Notes: a model not told the origin generated them from the sequence alone. A stretch of 64,000 nt of DNA from Setophaga petechia (GCA_024362935.1 JANCRA010000001.1:53045501-53109500), one strand, 5' to 3'. Counted from the stretch's first letter, positions 37,791 through 50,598 are shown. Translations and numbers: made by a program.

Positions 37791-40700
37791 TTAGGCAAAG
37801 AGTTTTCAAGAAAGGAGAGAAGAGAGAGATGCAGCTCTGCCACTTGTTACATGCCACCTAAAATGCAATATATACATAATGCCAGGAGCCTTGGCTTCTC
37901 CCTGAGACTTTAGAAGCCATGCAAGGACCACACAGTCAGGGGAGATGGGAAGCTGAAATTTAAGACAGATTTTGACTTTGCTATATTTAACATCAGAGTT
38001 TCTGCTAGCCAACAGAGGGTAGAAACCCAGTTCTCTCACTCACTCACCCACTCACTCCCTCACTCACTCACTTATTCACTCACTCCCTGGCTTCAGGGCA
38101 GGACTGGGATGTAACTCTTGGGCACTGCAGGGAGCAGTGATCCTGGTGAATAAGTATGTCACACTTCCCAAAGTAGGATGGGAAACCCACCAGCTCTGAA
38201 TATTAATACAGTGACACCTGTCAACATCAACTCCTCCTGGTGAATTCCTCAGCAAAACCATCTGGATGCAAGGCCACCAGCCAGGGCTGGTAGTCATGGG
38301 ATTGCTTGACTGACACCTGAAGTAATTCTGCTCTTTTAATTGTGATTTTAAAACACATCTATAAGCCTGACAGGTGTTATCTGTCTCCAGTGGTCCCCAA
38401 TCAAGTTAGATCAGTGCAAATTCAGAGGAGACCCTGTGTTTGGGGAGCCCAAGGACGGCAGAAGTCTGGGCCTTGCTGAGGAGTGATGCAGGTTTTATGT
38501 GAGATGTCAGCTGGATGCAAGGCTGGCAGCTGGCACTGTGTGCTAGCAGAGGCTGCTGTTGGCTTCTCTGCCTACACGCAGCTTGCTTACATGATGTGGT
38601 GCTGGGGCTTGGGACCCTGTAAATTGACTTTGACAAGCCACAGACATGACAAGGGGTAGCCAAAAATGACAGGTTTTTACTTCCTTCCCACGAGTCCAAG
38701 CAATCTTGGGCTGGATGTGTTATGGTTTCTAGAGTAGCATCATTATCCAGTCTTCATAGCTCACTGCCTCCTGTTCAGTCTGCTGCAGTTGGCCTGTTTC
38801 AGAGCTTCTGTACTGAACAAAAAGGGGTTTATTTGGATGGAGCTTTGTGGAAAAGCAGAGTCCAGCTCAGTCTGCCACTTCTGTAACCTTCCTGAGACAA
38901 CTGCTCTGCCCACATCTCTTACAGAGAAATAGTTTATACAGGTTCTCCTTGCCCCCTTCCCTCTCTCCCCAGCCTGCTGTTTGCAGCTGGGGATATGAGG
39001 GTGGCCCTTTGTGCTGGGAGAGAAATGAATAGCAGCAAAATACAAGGAAAAGAAAGAAAGAAAAAGAATGGATAAGAATATAAAGGACTGGAGAGAGATC
39101 ACCACCAGTGGATCCTGCAATGGGTCTTGAACTTCACAATTTCAATGTCCATGTTTTGAAGTGATGATCAGAGTCTTGATCCATTGTGGGTGGGGGAAGC
39201 CCATAAAACACAAAATTCAGTGGGTTAATATATGGTTCAGATTCAGCTGGAAACACCCAGGTGCCTCCCCTGAGGGGGTGAATTTTACACTGGGTGATGC
39301 AATACCATGGATCATGCACAGTCCCTCGCTGGAGGACCCCAGAAATGAGCTCTGTGGAGCTCCTTCATGGTTTCAGACACCTTCTAAGACATGACAGAAG
39401 TTTGGCCCCTGTGCAGCTGAGCCAGCTGTGTCTTATCAGAGGGACCTGGCATGAGAGAAGACATCATCCCACTTCTGCAGGATCTGCTTCTTATCAACTT
39501 TTTCCCTTGTAAGGCCAGAAAACATCTTGTTTAATACATCAGTCACAGGTTATCAGGGACAAAATCAATTGCAGGGCTCAGTTTGTTTATCCAAACAAAG
39601 ATCAGTTTGTTGTGGTCATCCTCAGGAGTGGGTGAACACCCCCTGTCTAATATAGATCAGAGGATTTAGCAGAACACACAAAAGCTCTCCCTCTCCCCTT
39701 CATTTAGGGGGTGCAAACTTGGCCTCAGCAAAGAACCCACTGCTTTTGCAGATGGGCAATTATTTGGGTCATTCACCATTAGCTTTTTAGTCTATCACAC
39801 CATACATAAACACTTGTTTTCTCAGCCATGATCTCCTTTCTCCCACTCTCTCCCTCTCCTTTGAGGCTGGATCACTACCACAGGGGCTCTAAACATTGCC
39901 TGTCTTGCCTGCTGACAGTTCACCTCTCTGCTCCACTGTCCCCTCAGGAGAAGAACTTGATAGGAAGAAAACACAGACAAGGTTCCTGTGCCATTGCAAG
40001 CAGGGAGTCTGCAAGCACACCTTCACTTCCTTTGGGCTATCCCATCACACTGAAGCCAAAACTTTTACCTGTTCTCCTTTATCCAAAGGTGTGCATGGCT
40101 CAGGGTCCCACAGATTTCTGCCCTCTCTGGAAGATGTATCACAGTGGTTACAGGGTACAACATCTCCCACAGCACAGCTTTCACTCTGCCCTGTGTGCAA
40201 TGCTTCTTCACGTGGTTTCTGTGCCATTTGCCAGGAACTTGTCTTGTCAAAAACATGAGGATGATCTCCATGCAGGGCATTTGGGATTATCTGACTGTTC
40301 CTTGTCCTCCAGCCCAATGTGCAGTCTCATATATCAAGATGTCATTGTCAGCAGTTTAATAAAGTCCTTCCCGAGGTCCCAGAGAGTCCAGAGGAGAGGA
40401 AAGGAAGGGATTTTTCTGTCTCTTGAGGCTGTTACTACACTCAATAGTACAGATAAAAATTTTGTGCAAGTAGTTCATCTGAGTGGACTGAGACCATCAG
40501 TGAACAGGATAAATCCCCCAAAATACATCTTGACCTGAAAATTTTAAGAATAGAAATACAATTGTTGCAATTGGCAAGACTGCTTTAGAATTGCTCTATT
40601 TAAACTTTCTCATTTTCAAAAATAAAATTTACTGGATTAAATATCATTATAATTGATTCATAAGAGGATTTTGTGGTTTATTTGTTTTTCATAACAGGGT

Positions 40701-43700
40701 ATCTCCAAGATTTGGGAACGAGGAATTGCAGCTGTTAAACAACCATCCTATTTTTCTTATGAAAAGATGCCTTCAGGTTTTCTAATATGCAATTCTGTAA
40801 AAGAATATGTCCCTTTACAATTTCATTTGTGAGGATGGTCTCAATAAAGTCTCATTACTTGTGGGCCTCAGAGTTTGCAGGATTGGGCCATTAAAGGCTA
40901 ATTAGTACTAGCATCCAATAATGGCTTAGTATTTTAATCTAAAGCTTTGTTAGGGCCTACAAAAAATGAAACTTCAATTATATGAGAGCCATGCATAACT
41001 AATGAAGAGGACGTTGTTCTTTCTTATGTAAATATCACTCAGTCTGGAGGGACTGCTTGCAATATTGTCTGTTGATTAATTCATCAGGATTAAATCTAAG
41101 AAGGGACTTTTGGATTTATACTGCTCCCATGCACCCAGGCACACTTCAAAGGAGCAAGTCACGCATGTAATGGCTACTCAATTAATTAGTATGTTTTGAA
41201 AGCAAAAGATTCCCCTTGCACCCACCAGTGACAAGACATACTGCTTGTGATCAGCAGCCATCAACTCCTGCAAAAATGTAGCCTTAGGTTTTTATTTAGT
41301 TACACTCCAGGTATTTGCCAGAAAAACAGCTGCAATGCATTTATTGCCTTCACGTGTGGCGTCACTGCGCCCGTGTGCTGGCACTGAGCTCCTTGTCAAG
41401 GAGAACTTGAGACAAATAATACAATGAAGTGAAATTTATTTTTCCAAACAAATTAAAATCCCATCAACTATAAATTTAGGATGTCAAATGGGTTAATCAA
41501 CTACACAACCGACTTAAGAATTCTGACAGTTTTAGAGGGGTAACACAAAATGAAGCAGTGACCGCCCCTGACAAAGGAGTCATAGCCTTGTGGAAAGACA
41601 GGAATGCTGAGGGGTGCCAAGGCCACCTGTGACAGATGCCATCCTCTCCCCACAGGTTGTCTCTGATTTCTCACAGAGGGGTCAGGAGAGTAGCCCCATG
41701 CTGAACTGTGCCCTCTTGATGACCAGAGCCATGGTAGCCTATGTCCCTATTCCTGAAGCAGGTTGCAGCATGAGTGATGCTGTGAATGGGTTAAAACAAG
41801 TAAACCATCCAAAAATCTAAGCCAGAGTGCCAATAGGTTTCACAAGGAGAACCAGTGGAGGAAATAAACAAAAAGCAATTAAGAAAAGCAAATTGACATA
41901 TTTGGGTTGGATTCACAGAAGAGCAGGGAGGGATATAACTTTGTATTTGGAGACTTTGTGCAACAGCTTGTCTGTTCCCCATTTGTTTAAAAGCAGAACA
42001 GCAGAGGTGTCATCTGTTGGTCAATATTCAGGGAAAAAAGCTACAGGGAAAAGAGTCTTAAGCACTGAGGGCTGTCTCTGTAAACACAATATTTGTTTTG
42101 CATTTATGCTATGCTTCAGGGCTCCTGCTTATTTCTGCACAGTCCAGGAAGAATTTGCTGTGTGCATCCAGCTTTGTCCTTTCCTCTGTGTATAACTTGG
42201 TCTCCATTTTCCCTCTTCCCTAAGACAACTGAGAATTTGCCAGAGTGAGCTAGGGTAAGATGCAGAGCACTGTACTGATGCTACTCAGAGATAAATTCTG
42301 CATCATCCCATAGTAGGTCTTTCTCTGGGTTAAGGTATCTGAATTGTTTGGAGACCAGGCAGGAATTCTCCCCTAGACTAGACTGGGTTCCCCAACATTT
42401 GCTGTTTCTTGAGCCCACCCATATGTTTCTTCACACGGAAATTGCATCTCTTTGGGTTTCTTCTATTTCAAGGCAGTGCAACTGAAGGAAGCCACGGTCA
42501 TCTGAGACTCACTAAGACTTTATGGCTATGTCAGATGGAGCCTCAAAGCTGAATGAAAAGGTCTAGAGGAGTGAGTTACCCAGCCCCAACCTCTCTAGCA
42601 CCACTGTGGTCCTGTATCACTGTCAGTAGGACACACTGTCTTCACAGAGTGACTCCAAACTCTTTCTGAAAGTCATTTCCTTCCTCACCTCCGGACAGAA
42701 AAGATTATATTGAGATTAATGCGGAAGATACTGAAATTCACCCAGCTCCCATCAAATGACTTAAAGCTCATTCATTTCCACTGCTAATTCAGCAAGTTCA
42801 AAGAAAATATTCCAGGAAGTATCACATTCTGTCATTAAAATATTTAACTGATATTAGCTTCTCCACTGATAAAGCTGGGATTGAATTTCCATGCAAAGTA
42901 CTGTTTTGTTCCCTTCTGCTATACACTATCTGCATTTTACTGAGCTAATCTCACCTTGATCTTTTGTACAAAATGTTCTGTAACATCTTTACAGAGAAGT
43001 GCCTAAACTGGCTGGAAAAGGCAGACCGCAGAAACTGAAATTCTTCCTAGGAATTAAATATTATAGTGTACATGATATGAGGGGAGGAGGATCTTTTGTA
43101 CTCATCTTTCTCAAGATTTTCCAAAGAAATTCTTAACGTTGGGAGTTCTCTTTTTAAACTGCATGTTTAAAATAGGAATTTTATGCCAAGCCATTTTATC
43201 AAGACAGGTGTGATGAAAATATAAGAGAAGGGATGATACTGCTGGAGAGAGATCAACCAGTCACTGTTCCTGTGAGGAGAGTTACATTTTGTCCAAACAG
43301 TGTTTTTGTTGAGTGGAGCAGCACACAATACACAAGCATGCAAAACTGCATGCATGGGACTTTCTAACCAGCACCTAATCCATTTCTACAGCACTGTAAA
43401 GGGATTGGTCCAAATGATGAATGATGAGCAGTCTGGCTGACCACCATGAGAGCAGATATATTGTGGATTTGAATGCTTGATCCTGTATGACTCTCTAATG
43501 GTCAGGTATATGATGCTGGGGCAGATAGGGACACAAAATCTTGTTTTCATTCAGTTCAGCCAGTATCAGAAATTAATTGCATCCTTCCCTGAGTAGGAAA
43601 ACTTGTCATGCTTGCAGTGGTTTATAGCACAAGTTAGTCATTCCTTAATCAAATCTGAGAGAATGAAGCAGCATTTCTCCAGGCAATTCCATGTGATGCC

Positions 43701-43995
43701 CTCTGTCCTCCAGCAGTTTGCATATTTTTATAATCCAAGAGCTTCTGAATGTCTTTGATATTCCCCAAATGGGATATAGTTTGCCTCTGAAGTCAGTCTG
43801 GGATTCTCACAGTCCCTGACAAGATGAGCTGTCATTAACCCTGTGAAAAATAAGTTTATATTTCAGCAGTCATAGGTTAAGAATATACCAACCTTCAGAG
43901 GAAGCTGAATTGGTTTCCTCATCAAAGGACAGTAGGTGGGAATGGGGGAAAGAAGTGGAGAACACAAAGAAAGGGGTAGGGCATTGCAGGGCACT
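37791..43995. other. Unique sequence with a 236-codon open frame of doubtful status
   Basis: No gene is established. It holds a (CACT)n tract at 38034-38088 and the longest non-repeat open frame in the window (39828-40538, +), which has no recognised domain. From about 40830 to 41240 the sequence reads like a candidate conserved non-coding block, followed by a small CpG cluster at 41351-41373. Confidence 0.4.
38034..38088 (+). repeat. (CACT)n imperfect microsatellite
   Basis: About 13 CACT units with CCCT, CACC and TATT interruptions form an imperfect tetranucleotide array. Confidence 0.9.
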
Positions 43996-44030
43996 ATTTA
44001 GAGGACTTCCATAATGTGCCCAACAGTGCA

Positions 44031-44106
44031 AGTGAGAGAAAAGAGAGAGAAGAGAAGAGAAGAGAAGAGAAGAGAAGAGAAGAGAAGAGAAGAGAAGAGA
44101 AGAGAA
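44031..44106 (+). repeat. (AGAGA)n pentanucleotide microsatellite
   Basis: This is a purine-only AAGAG-type array of about 13 units and roughly 75 bp. The reading frames through it are artefacts of the repeat. Confidence 0.95.
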
Positions 44107-44884
44107 ACACAAAATACCATATCTTGTCAGATAGTCTCTAGAAAGAACCTCCCTTCTGAGAAATTACCACAAAACAGATGTATAGGTGAGCCATTGTACT
44201 GTCAATGAAATTATAATGAGACTTTGAAGAGGTGCAATCTGGTAAGATGAGGGTAGATAAGGAAAAATTGTGGGATATCACAGATAAGAGACAAATCTGG
44301 GAAATTTAGCTGTTGGATGTGTCAGTGTTGAAGAAACACTGGAAAAACATTTTCCATGAATCAAAAAAGAGGCAGTGAAAAGGATTTGAGATTACAGGAT
44401 ATAGACAACAAAAGGTTTTATTTCATATAATCATTATTGATCAAGCTTTGAGAAGGAGCAGCTTCAAAGCAGAAAAGTTGCTGCTAGCTTTGAGTTTTGA
44501 ACACCTTCCTTCTCAAACAAGTCCTGCATTTCAGCAAAGTAGGAAAGTAAAATAAATCTGTTGAAACAATCTTCTTGAGAAAGTGTTACTGCTTCATTTA
44601 GTCAAGGCAGATGAAGATGAAAATTAGAGAACAAAAACATTGCTTTCAACAGAAAAGAGAAATCATTATCACCATATGTGACAGGAAGGATTCATTAACC
44701 AGCAAGCATATTTCAGGAAATTATGAAGAAGCAGACATCATAGGGCTGTGGGCAAGCCCTTCATTTTGCTTTTCTTTTACATGATCCTAAAGATAATTCA
44801 ATTATCCTGTTATTCTATTTTAATCAAATTGTACTATAATTGCTTTCAGGGAAACATTTTTCTAAGGGAGTCTGATCACAGCTG
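44107..44884. other. Unique sequence, no gene seen
   Basis: I see nothing recognisable between the pentanucleotide array and the next CR1 copy. Confidence 0.4.
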
Positions 44885-45405
44885 CAGAATCACAGAATTG
44901 TTTAAGTTAGAAGAGACCTCTGAGATCACCTTTGATCACCACGTTGTCAACTAAACCACATTGCTTGAACACCACCAGAGATGATGACTCCACCACCTCC
45001 CTGAGCAGTCCATGTCAATGTTTAATGACCCCTTCTTGAAGGAATTCTTCCTGATGTGCAATCTGAACCTCCCCTGGTACAGCTTGAGGCCACATCCTCC
45101 TATCCTGTCACTGGTCAGCTGGGAGAAGACACCAACCCGCACCTGGCTACAACCTCCTTTCAGGGAGTTGCAGAGAGTGATAAGGTCTCCTCACAGCATC
45201 AAAGGCTTTGCTCAAGCCCAGGTAGACACATCCACAGCCTTTCCTCCATCCACTGGATGGGTCATTTGGTCATGAAAGGTCATGTTGGTGAGCAGGACCT
45301 GTCCTTCCTAAACTTTCCTAAGCTTTCCTCATCTTTCCTAGCCCTGCTGGCTCAGCCTGATCCCCGGTTGTCCTGTATGCACTATGTGATCACACTCAGG
45401 ATGGT
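44885..45405 (-). mobile_element. CR1 LINE with internal deletion
   Basis: The plus strand opens with the CR1 3' end: AATCACAGAATTG, then CTCCACCACCTCCCTGAGCA and GGAATTCTTCCTGATGTGCA, then CTGTCACTGGTCAGCTGGGA. Near 45188 it jumps to a more upstream part of CR1, the ORF2 region, with AAAGGCTTTGCTCAAGCCCA, GGTAGACACATCCACAGCCT and CATTTGGTCATGAAAGGTCA, continuing into AGCAGGACCTGTCCTTCC. The middle is missing, so the copy was shortened by an internal deletion in the element or after insertion. It is non-functional. Confidence 0.88.
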
Positions 45406-48396
45406 TGGTTCTATTACTTAAAATAAAGCAAAGAAACCAAATGAAGGTAGCAATACTGGAGCAGCAGTGGAAAAGGAAAGAAACAGTTTGCAGTGAGAAG
45501 ATTAGCTCATTCCACTCACAGAAAACCCTGGCTTTCTTTTTTCATCAGAATCCCCTGTAGAAACTACAACCAAGACCCAGCAGGGTCAGAGCTGAAGTCA
45601 AAATCTGCCTCAAACCTGACTGAATGAAATTCCAAGCCTGAGGATGAGTCAGGGTCACTGGAGAAGAGACATATTAGAAAACCACAGGGGTTTTCTGATG
45701 AAAAAGTTTTTGTGAATTTCTGATGAAATATAGACCTGGCTGTATCCACCTTTTTTTTTTTTCCTAACAAGAGGCTCCCAGGGTGCCCAGTGCTTCTTTA
45801 TTTAGCTTGAGAAAGTTAGGGAATACAGGACATTTATGATCCTGCCCTCACAAGCTTATTTTCAGTTCAGAAGCTAACCAAAATGTTCTGCATGTTGCAC
45901 CACCACAATTACCTTTCTCGCCTGCTAAAAGAAAAACACAAACAAGCAAAAAATTTTGTTCTGAAATGAACCAAAGCTTTTCAGGATATCAGAATATCTT
46001 CCACAAGAATAATTTTAACTTTCAGCCAGTGCTGCTCTTTCTGCACTTCTCTTTTTTCCAGCTGCCCTTTTCCAAGGCACCATGTTTAATGCTTTACCAA
46101 AGTGCTGGTCTGTCTCAGTTCTTATGTCATAAACCTTAGTAACTCACTGAAAGAAAATTACCAGCTCAATCTGAGCCATCTGCTCCACTACAAGCCTGTT
46201 CTGATGCATCCTATCAGACTTGCACTTCCAGATCTGTGGTGATATGTTCCTCCAAAAGCCTTAAAGGCCATTATGGTCATACTTAGGTGTTTACTGCTCT
46301 CAAGGATGTTCTTTTTAAAATTAAATATATTTTCTAAATTAAATATCCCTTCAGTTATTCTCCAGGTCAAGTTGGGAAATTTGTTAAGGATCTTTGCTTC
46401 TGAGTTGCCAGTTTCATGAGAGAGATGTTCAGGACTTGCGGAGTTTATCAGTTCACCTTTCACCTTCAGTTAGTATTCAACAAACTCCCAAAGTCAAATT
46501 CTCTTCTCCAAGAGGGGCATTTCATTTTTGTCCATACACTGCCATTTTAAATCTCTCCTTTAGTTCAATATCATCATAAAAAACCTGAGACAAAACACCA
46601 GGCCAACATACCATCCAAATTTACATCCCATCTGTGTTCAGCATCGCTCCATTTTTCATATGTTTCTAAAGGGTCAAACCTTTGAGGACTTGCATCAATC
46701 TTTTATCAAAAACTAGCATATCTTGATTCTTGGCAATCCTTCTTTACCCCTATATGTCCTGATGTTTCAGCTGTGTACTTTTCATCAATTTGCTTTTCAT
46801 CTTACTCTCTGTGCTTATTCCCATGTCTTGAATTGTTGGTGACACAAATTCCTGCTCCCAAACTTTGACCTCCTTGGGCTTATTCTTTCCTTTTAAATAA
46901 AACCAGATTAGCCCACAATTTTATGTTTTAGTGTTATTTCTTTTTTTGGGATCAATATCTATTTTCCTTTTTTATTTTAACATATTCACTCCCTCCACAC
47001 ACAGCAATGAAATGCCTCCACTTCTCATCCTTTCATTGTGGACTTGACAAAGGAATCGATGAGCTGTCACATCCAGGATTATTTGTGCCCTTCTGCTGCT
47101 GGTAGCAGTTGTTCTCCAGACTATTGCAAATCACTTCAGATGATTTGTAGATATTATCCTGACTTTACACGCAGCCCTAATGGCACATCTGACTTGTGTT
47201 TTGCAGAACAGCCAGTCACAGAATCATGTAAAACGGAGACAAATAATATATTTAAACAAGATTTTTTAAAAAACCAAACAAAACCAAAAAACCCCACAAC
47301 AGTTAAAACAGATAAACCAGTTGAGTCAACTGAAGCTCTGCCAACATTTAACACTATAATTCTAAAGGTAACAACACAGTACTTATTTACAGTCTCATGC
47401 TATCTCTTGGTAGGTAAAGCAAGGAGTAATTAAGCAATAAAAACTTACAAAAGTACACATTAATTTTCAACTTAATTCTATCCAAGTAATTAACAATTTT
47501 CCCTACTAATCTCTGTCTCTTAACATCCAATATGAAACAATATTTGTGCCTTAATTTTTGCAATCACATAAATATAAGTTCGAATTTCTCTTCAATTTAA
47601 AACAATTTTGGGGTTTGGCTTTCCATTTAAATTAGTAACATCATAAAGGGGCTTGTTTTTTTCCTCTGGTCACACAATTTAAAAATATTTTTGGCTGTTT
47701 AGAACTGCATAATAGTTACAAGAAAGGCAAGTTGATTACATCAAAATTCAAAGGAAAATTTCTTTTAAAATTCTGATTCTAAGACACTGCTGTGAACAAC
47801 AGTTATGTTTATTTTCAGCACAAGAACAATCTTCTTCGATTTCCCAGATCATGTTATTGTATTCCCAGATCATATTACTGCTTGCCAGAACTTCCACGAC
47901 AAAAAAACAGCTGGGAAAGAGGGACACTGGGATGTTTCAACAGGAATATTCCTGTACCATCAGAAATAATCTCAGTGTATGTAGTAAATCATGGTGACAG
48001 TGTGACTGTCAAATTTTTGCATATTTTATTATATGTGCTTCAGAGCAGGGATTTTGGACAAAAGGAAGTTGATGGTGGAACAAGAATTTAAACCTGCTTT
48101 CCAGAGAATCCCCTGAAGGAATAGAGGGTTCCACATCTCCTAATAGTTCTGTCCCAGAGAGATTAATGTTCCCTGGAGAGGGACTTCACATCCACATTGT
48201 CCATCTTGAGCTGATCACACCTAGGGTAATGCTCCTGCCTCAATACATTCTGTTAATTTTAGGGCAATGTAGAGTTTATATTAAAAAAAAGAACTTTTTT
48301 CTTCGCCTTTTTTGTCTAGTTTTGCCCTAGAAACAAACAAAAATAATAAAAATCTCTAATGTTAAACCCATTAAAATAATGAAATTGGAGCTCTGT
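45406..48396. other. Unique sequence with a short tandem duplication
   Basis: No gene is supported. A 131-codon open frame at 47038-47433 (+) has no recognisable domain and includes an A-rich AAAACC tract at 47268-47297. A 21-bp tandem duplication lies at 47841-47882. Confidence 0.45.
47841..47882 (+). repeat. 21-bp tandem duplication
   Basis: Two neighbouring units begin TTCCCAGATCAT and differ at a few positions. Confidence 0.75.
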
Positions 48397-48735
48397 TACA
48401 GAAGCATAGAAGTTTAAGGGCTGGAAGGGACCTTTGGGAACTTCTATGTTCAAACCCTCTGCCCTAGGAAGGGACTTGCCACTAGTCCAGGTTGCTCAAA
48501 GCCCCATCCGACACAGCCTTGAGCACTTCCAGAGATGGGGCATTCACAACCTTGCTGGGCACCCTCATGCAACCTGTTCTAGCATCTCATCACTCTCACA
48601 GCAAAGAAAATAATTTCTTCCTAATATCTCACCCAAATTTCCCATCTGTCAGTTTGTACCCATTCCTCCCTGTTCTATCACTACAGTTCCCTGTCAAAGA
48701 ATCCATCCCCTCTTTCCCTGTAGCCCCCTTGCTGT
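48397..48735 (-). mobile_element. CR1 LINE, 3' fragment
   Basis: The plus strand runs AGCATAGAAGTTTAAGGGCT, CTGGAAGGGACCTTTGGGAA, GGTTGCTCAAAGCCCCATCC, CCTTGAGCACTTCCAGAGAT, AATAATTTCTTCCTAATATC and CATTCCTCCCTGTTCTATCA. That is the complement of about 340 bp of CR1 3' untranslated region. It ends near GTAGCCCCCTTGCTG, giving a clean 5' truncation. Confidence 0.92.
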
Positions 48736-50093
48736 TAATAAACAAAGTACATTTTGCATAATTTGTTAAATGTATGTTATCCTCATAACCTTATTAAATC
48801 TGCCTTCATAATCTTACTAATTTTTGCCAGCATAACCTTGCAAATATAACTGAAATTGAAATAGGGCGCCACTAATTATGAAAGTTTTCCTTGCCACACA
48901 CAGTTATAAAAGCTGATATTGACAGTCATTATTACAATAGTAAACACCAGATTCACTGTAAGAGAAGACTTAAACAACAGGTTCACGGTTGGATGGGGCT
49001 TCAGAATGTAAAGAAACCCAACACACAATTTTCCAGAACATGGATTTGCCCAGGAACAGTGTTGAAGACTGGAAAGTCTTTTGAGCTCAGCATTACATGT
49101 GGGTCCTGCATCATCATGCAAATCAGGGCCACATAATGCATTTCTCCACCAGGCAGACATGACCTGGGGTTACAGCTTACTCCTGTTTAGACACAAGGAC
49201 AAAGCCAGAAGTACTAGTTCCACTATGTATTTCCACACAACAGCACAGCCATAAGCCTCATACATGTCAAGCACATCACAGCCTTGGCAATGGAAACAAT
49301 GTATGGCTACCTCAGAGTGTCACTAATTTTCATAGAAGGACTCAGCCTGATCCCAAGCCTGGTATTTTCATTTCCTTTTCACATTCGTTTGACCAAATTA
49401 TTGAAGATAGAGCACAGGGTGGTCAGGGAAGAGGGGCCTCCTCAAGAGAAATATTGAGTGAAGAAAACCAGACTGACAAAACCAATAATTTAATTTTTTT
49501 TTTAATCAGGAATTGCTATAAAGGTGGAGGTATCAAAGGGTCATCACATAGAGTCATATCCAGTGCCAATTCTCCCTAACCTGAAAGGAGGAGCTGTCCA
49601 TTTTGAGTTTGCATCTTCCCAGAGCCCCAAGTCCTCAGCCTTTGTGCCACTCTCTCCAAACTACCCTTGTGTTTGACTGTCCTTCAGCCTGACATGAGGA
49701 AGGAGCTGCACTCAGGGAGACCAAGCAGGTCAGGAGGGCCTTGAAGACAGAAGGAAGTTCTTGGTATGCAGATACCAAAATTTAAACCTCAGCTTCAATG
49801 CTTCATAGGTCAGCTGGGACAAAATGCCTTCACAGACTTGCAGGTTCTGTAAAACACCCACAATGGCACATGCCAAACCCCAAAAGGGGCTGGAGATATG
49901 GAGTGCACCTTCTGAGCTAGCCATGTGGCCAAGGACACTGCAGGGAAGGAACGAGGAAGGTTAAGTACTGACTTCTGTGAGGTCTTAGGAAGATCTAAGG
50001 CCTTAGTAGAAGAGTTGAAGCTGTTTATTGGATGCAATTACCTTCTGGTCATGCTGTTTGGGGTTTGTCTTTTTTTCTAGGTTCTCTGTATTC
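48736..50093. other. Unique sequence, no gene seen
   Basis: No gene or transposon is recognised. Confidence 0.4.
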
Positions 50094-50121
50094 TTCACAC
50101 ATATACTTGTATATGTGTGAA
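50094..50121. repeat. Perfect inverted repeat, 13-bp arms, 2-nt loop
   Basis: TTCACACATATAC and GTATATGTGTGAA are exact reverse complements across TT. It could extrude as a cruciform or fold as an RNA hairpin. Confidence 0.95.
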
Positions 50122-50126
50122 TCCAA

Positions 50127-50150
50127 TAATGCAATAATCCTATTGCATTA
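50127..50150. repeat. Perfect inverted repeat, 10-bp arms, 4-nt loop
   Basis: TAATGCAATA and TATTGCATTA are exact reverse complements across ATCC. It begins five bases after the preceding hairpin. Confidence 0.95.
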
Positions 50151-50324
50151 GGAGCAAGTTTTGCCAGTACATTTCCATGGCCTTTCCCTGAGCAGAAAGA
50201 CAAAACAAATGCCAGAGCTCCAAGCCCCAGAGGGTACAAGGCTCCATGCTACCTTGGTTCTTGCTGGCAACCAAGGCCAAGAGCAACTCTTTGAGATCCA
50301 TTCTCATGGACAAAGTACAACTGG

Positions 50325-50598
50325 CGCTGAAGGGGGGCTCCAGAGAAGGGGCTTGACCTGGGGGGGAATTTCATCACCACTTGTCGTCCTAATCAGCGCT
50401 TTTTATCAATTATGCTAATTTCCTAAAACCTATAAAAATGTATTCACTCCTGGGGAGGTGGGGATGGGCTTTTGTGTCCATCTTTCCATTACTCCAGGCC
50501 TCTGGAAGCCTTCAAATAAAGATTCCCTTTTATATTAACTCCTTACTAAAATTATCTCGAATTTCTTTACCAGTTTGGGAAAAAGGCAACACTGGAGT
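50325..50598 (+). mobile_element. Probable ERV LTR, U3-R-U5 segment
   Basis: The segment has retroviral promoter order. A GC-richer AAGGGGCTTGACCTGGGGGG stretch is followed by a TATA box in ACCTATAAAAATG at about 50428-50440. CTCCTGGGGAGGTGGGG comes next, and then AATAAAG at about 50515. A U5-like ATTAACTCCTTACTAAAATT segment with TTCTTTACCAGTTTGGG ends the block. The outer limits and target-site duplication could not be fixed. It could alternatively be a small cellular promoter, but AATAAA about 80 bases after TATA is the spacing of an LTR R region. Confidence 0.6.

Noticed and set aside
39120..39660. A further LTR, suggested by phrases such as TTTTACACTGGGTGATGCAA
   Set aside because: I could not place ends, TATA or polyadenylation signals or a target-site duplication, so it is left unannotated.
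43870..44208. Frames running through the (AGAGA)n array
   Set aside because: They are repeat artefacts with periodic composition.
47038..47433. 131-codon plus-strand frame as a gene
   Set aside because: The C-terminal part is translated from an A-rich low-complexity tract. There is no domain or supporting structure.
47574..47590. GTTCGAA as a tRNA T-loop
   Set aside because: There is no acceptor stem, anticodon arm or A-box at the required spacing.
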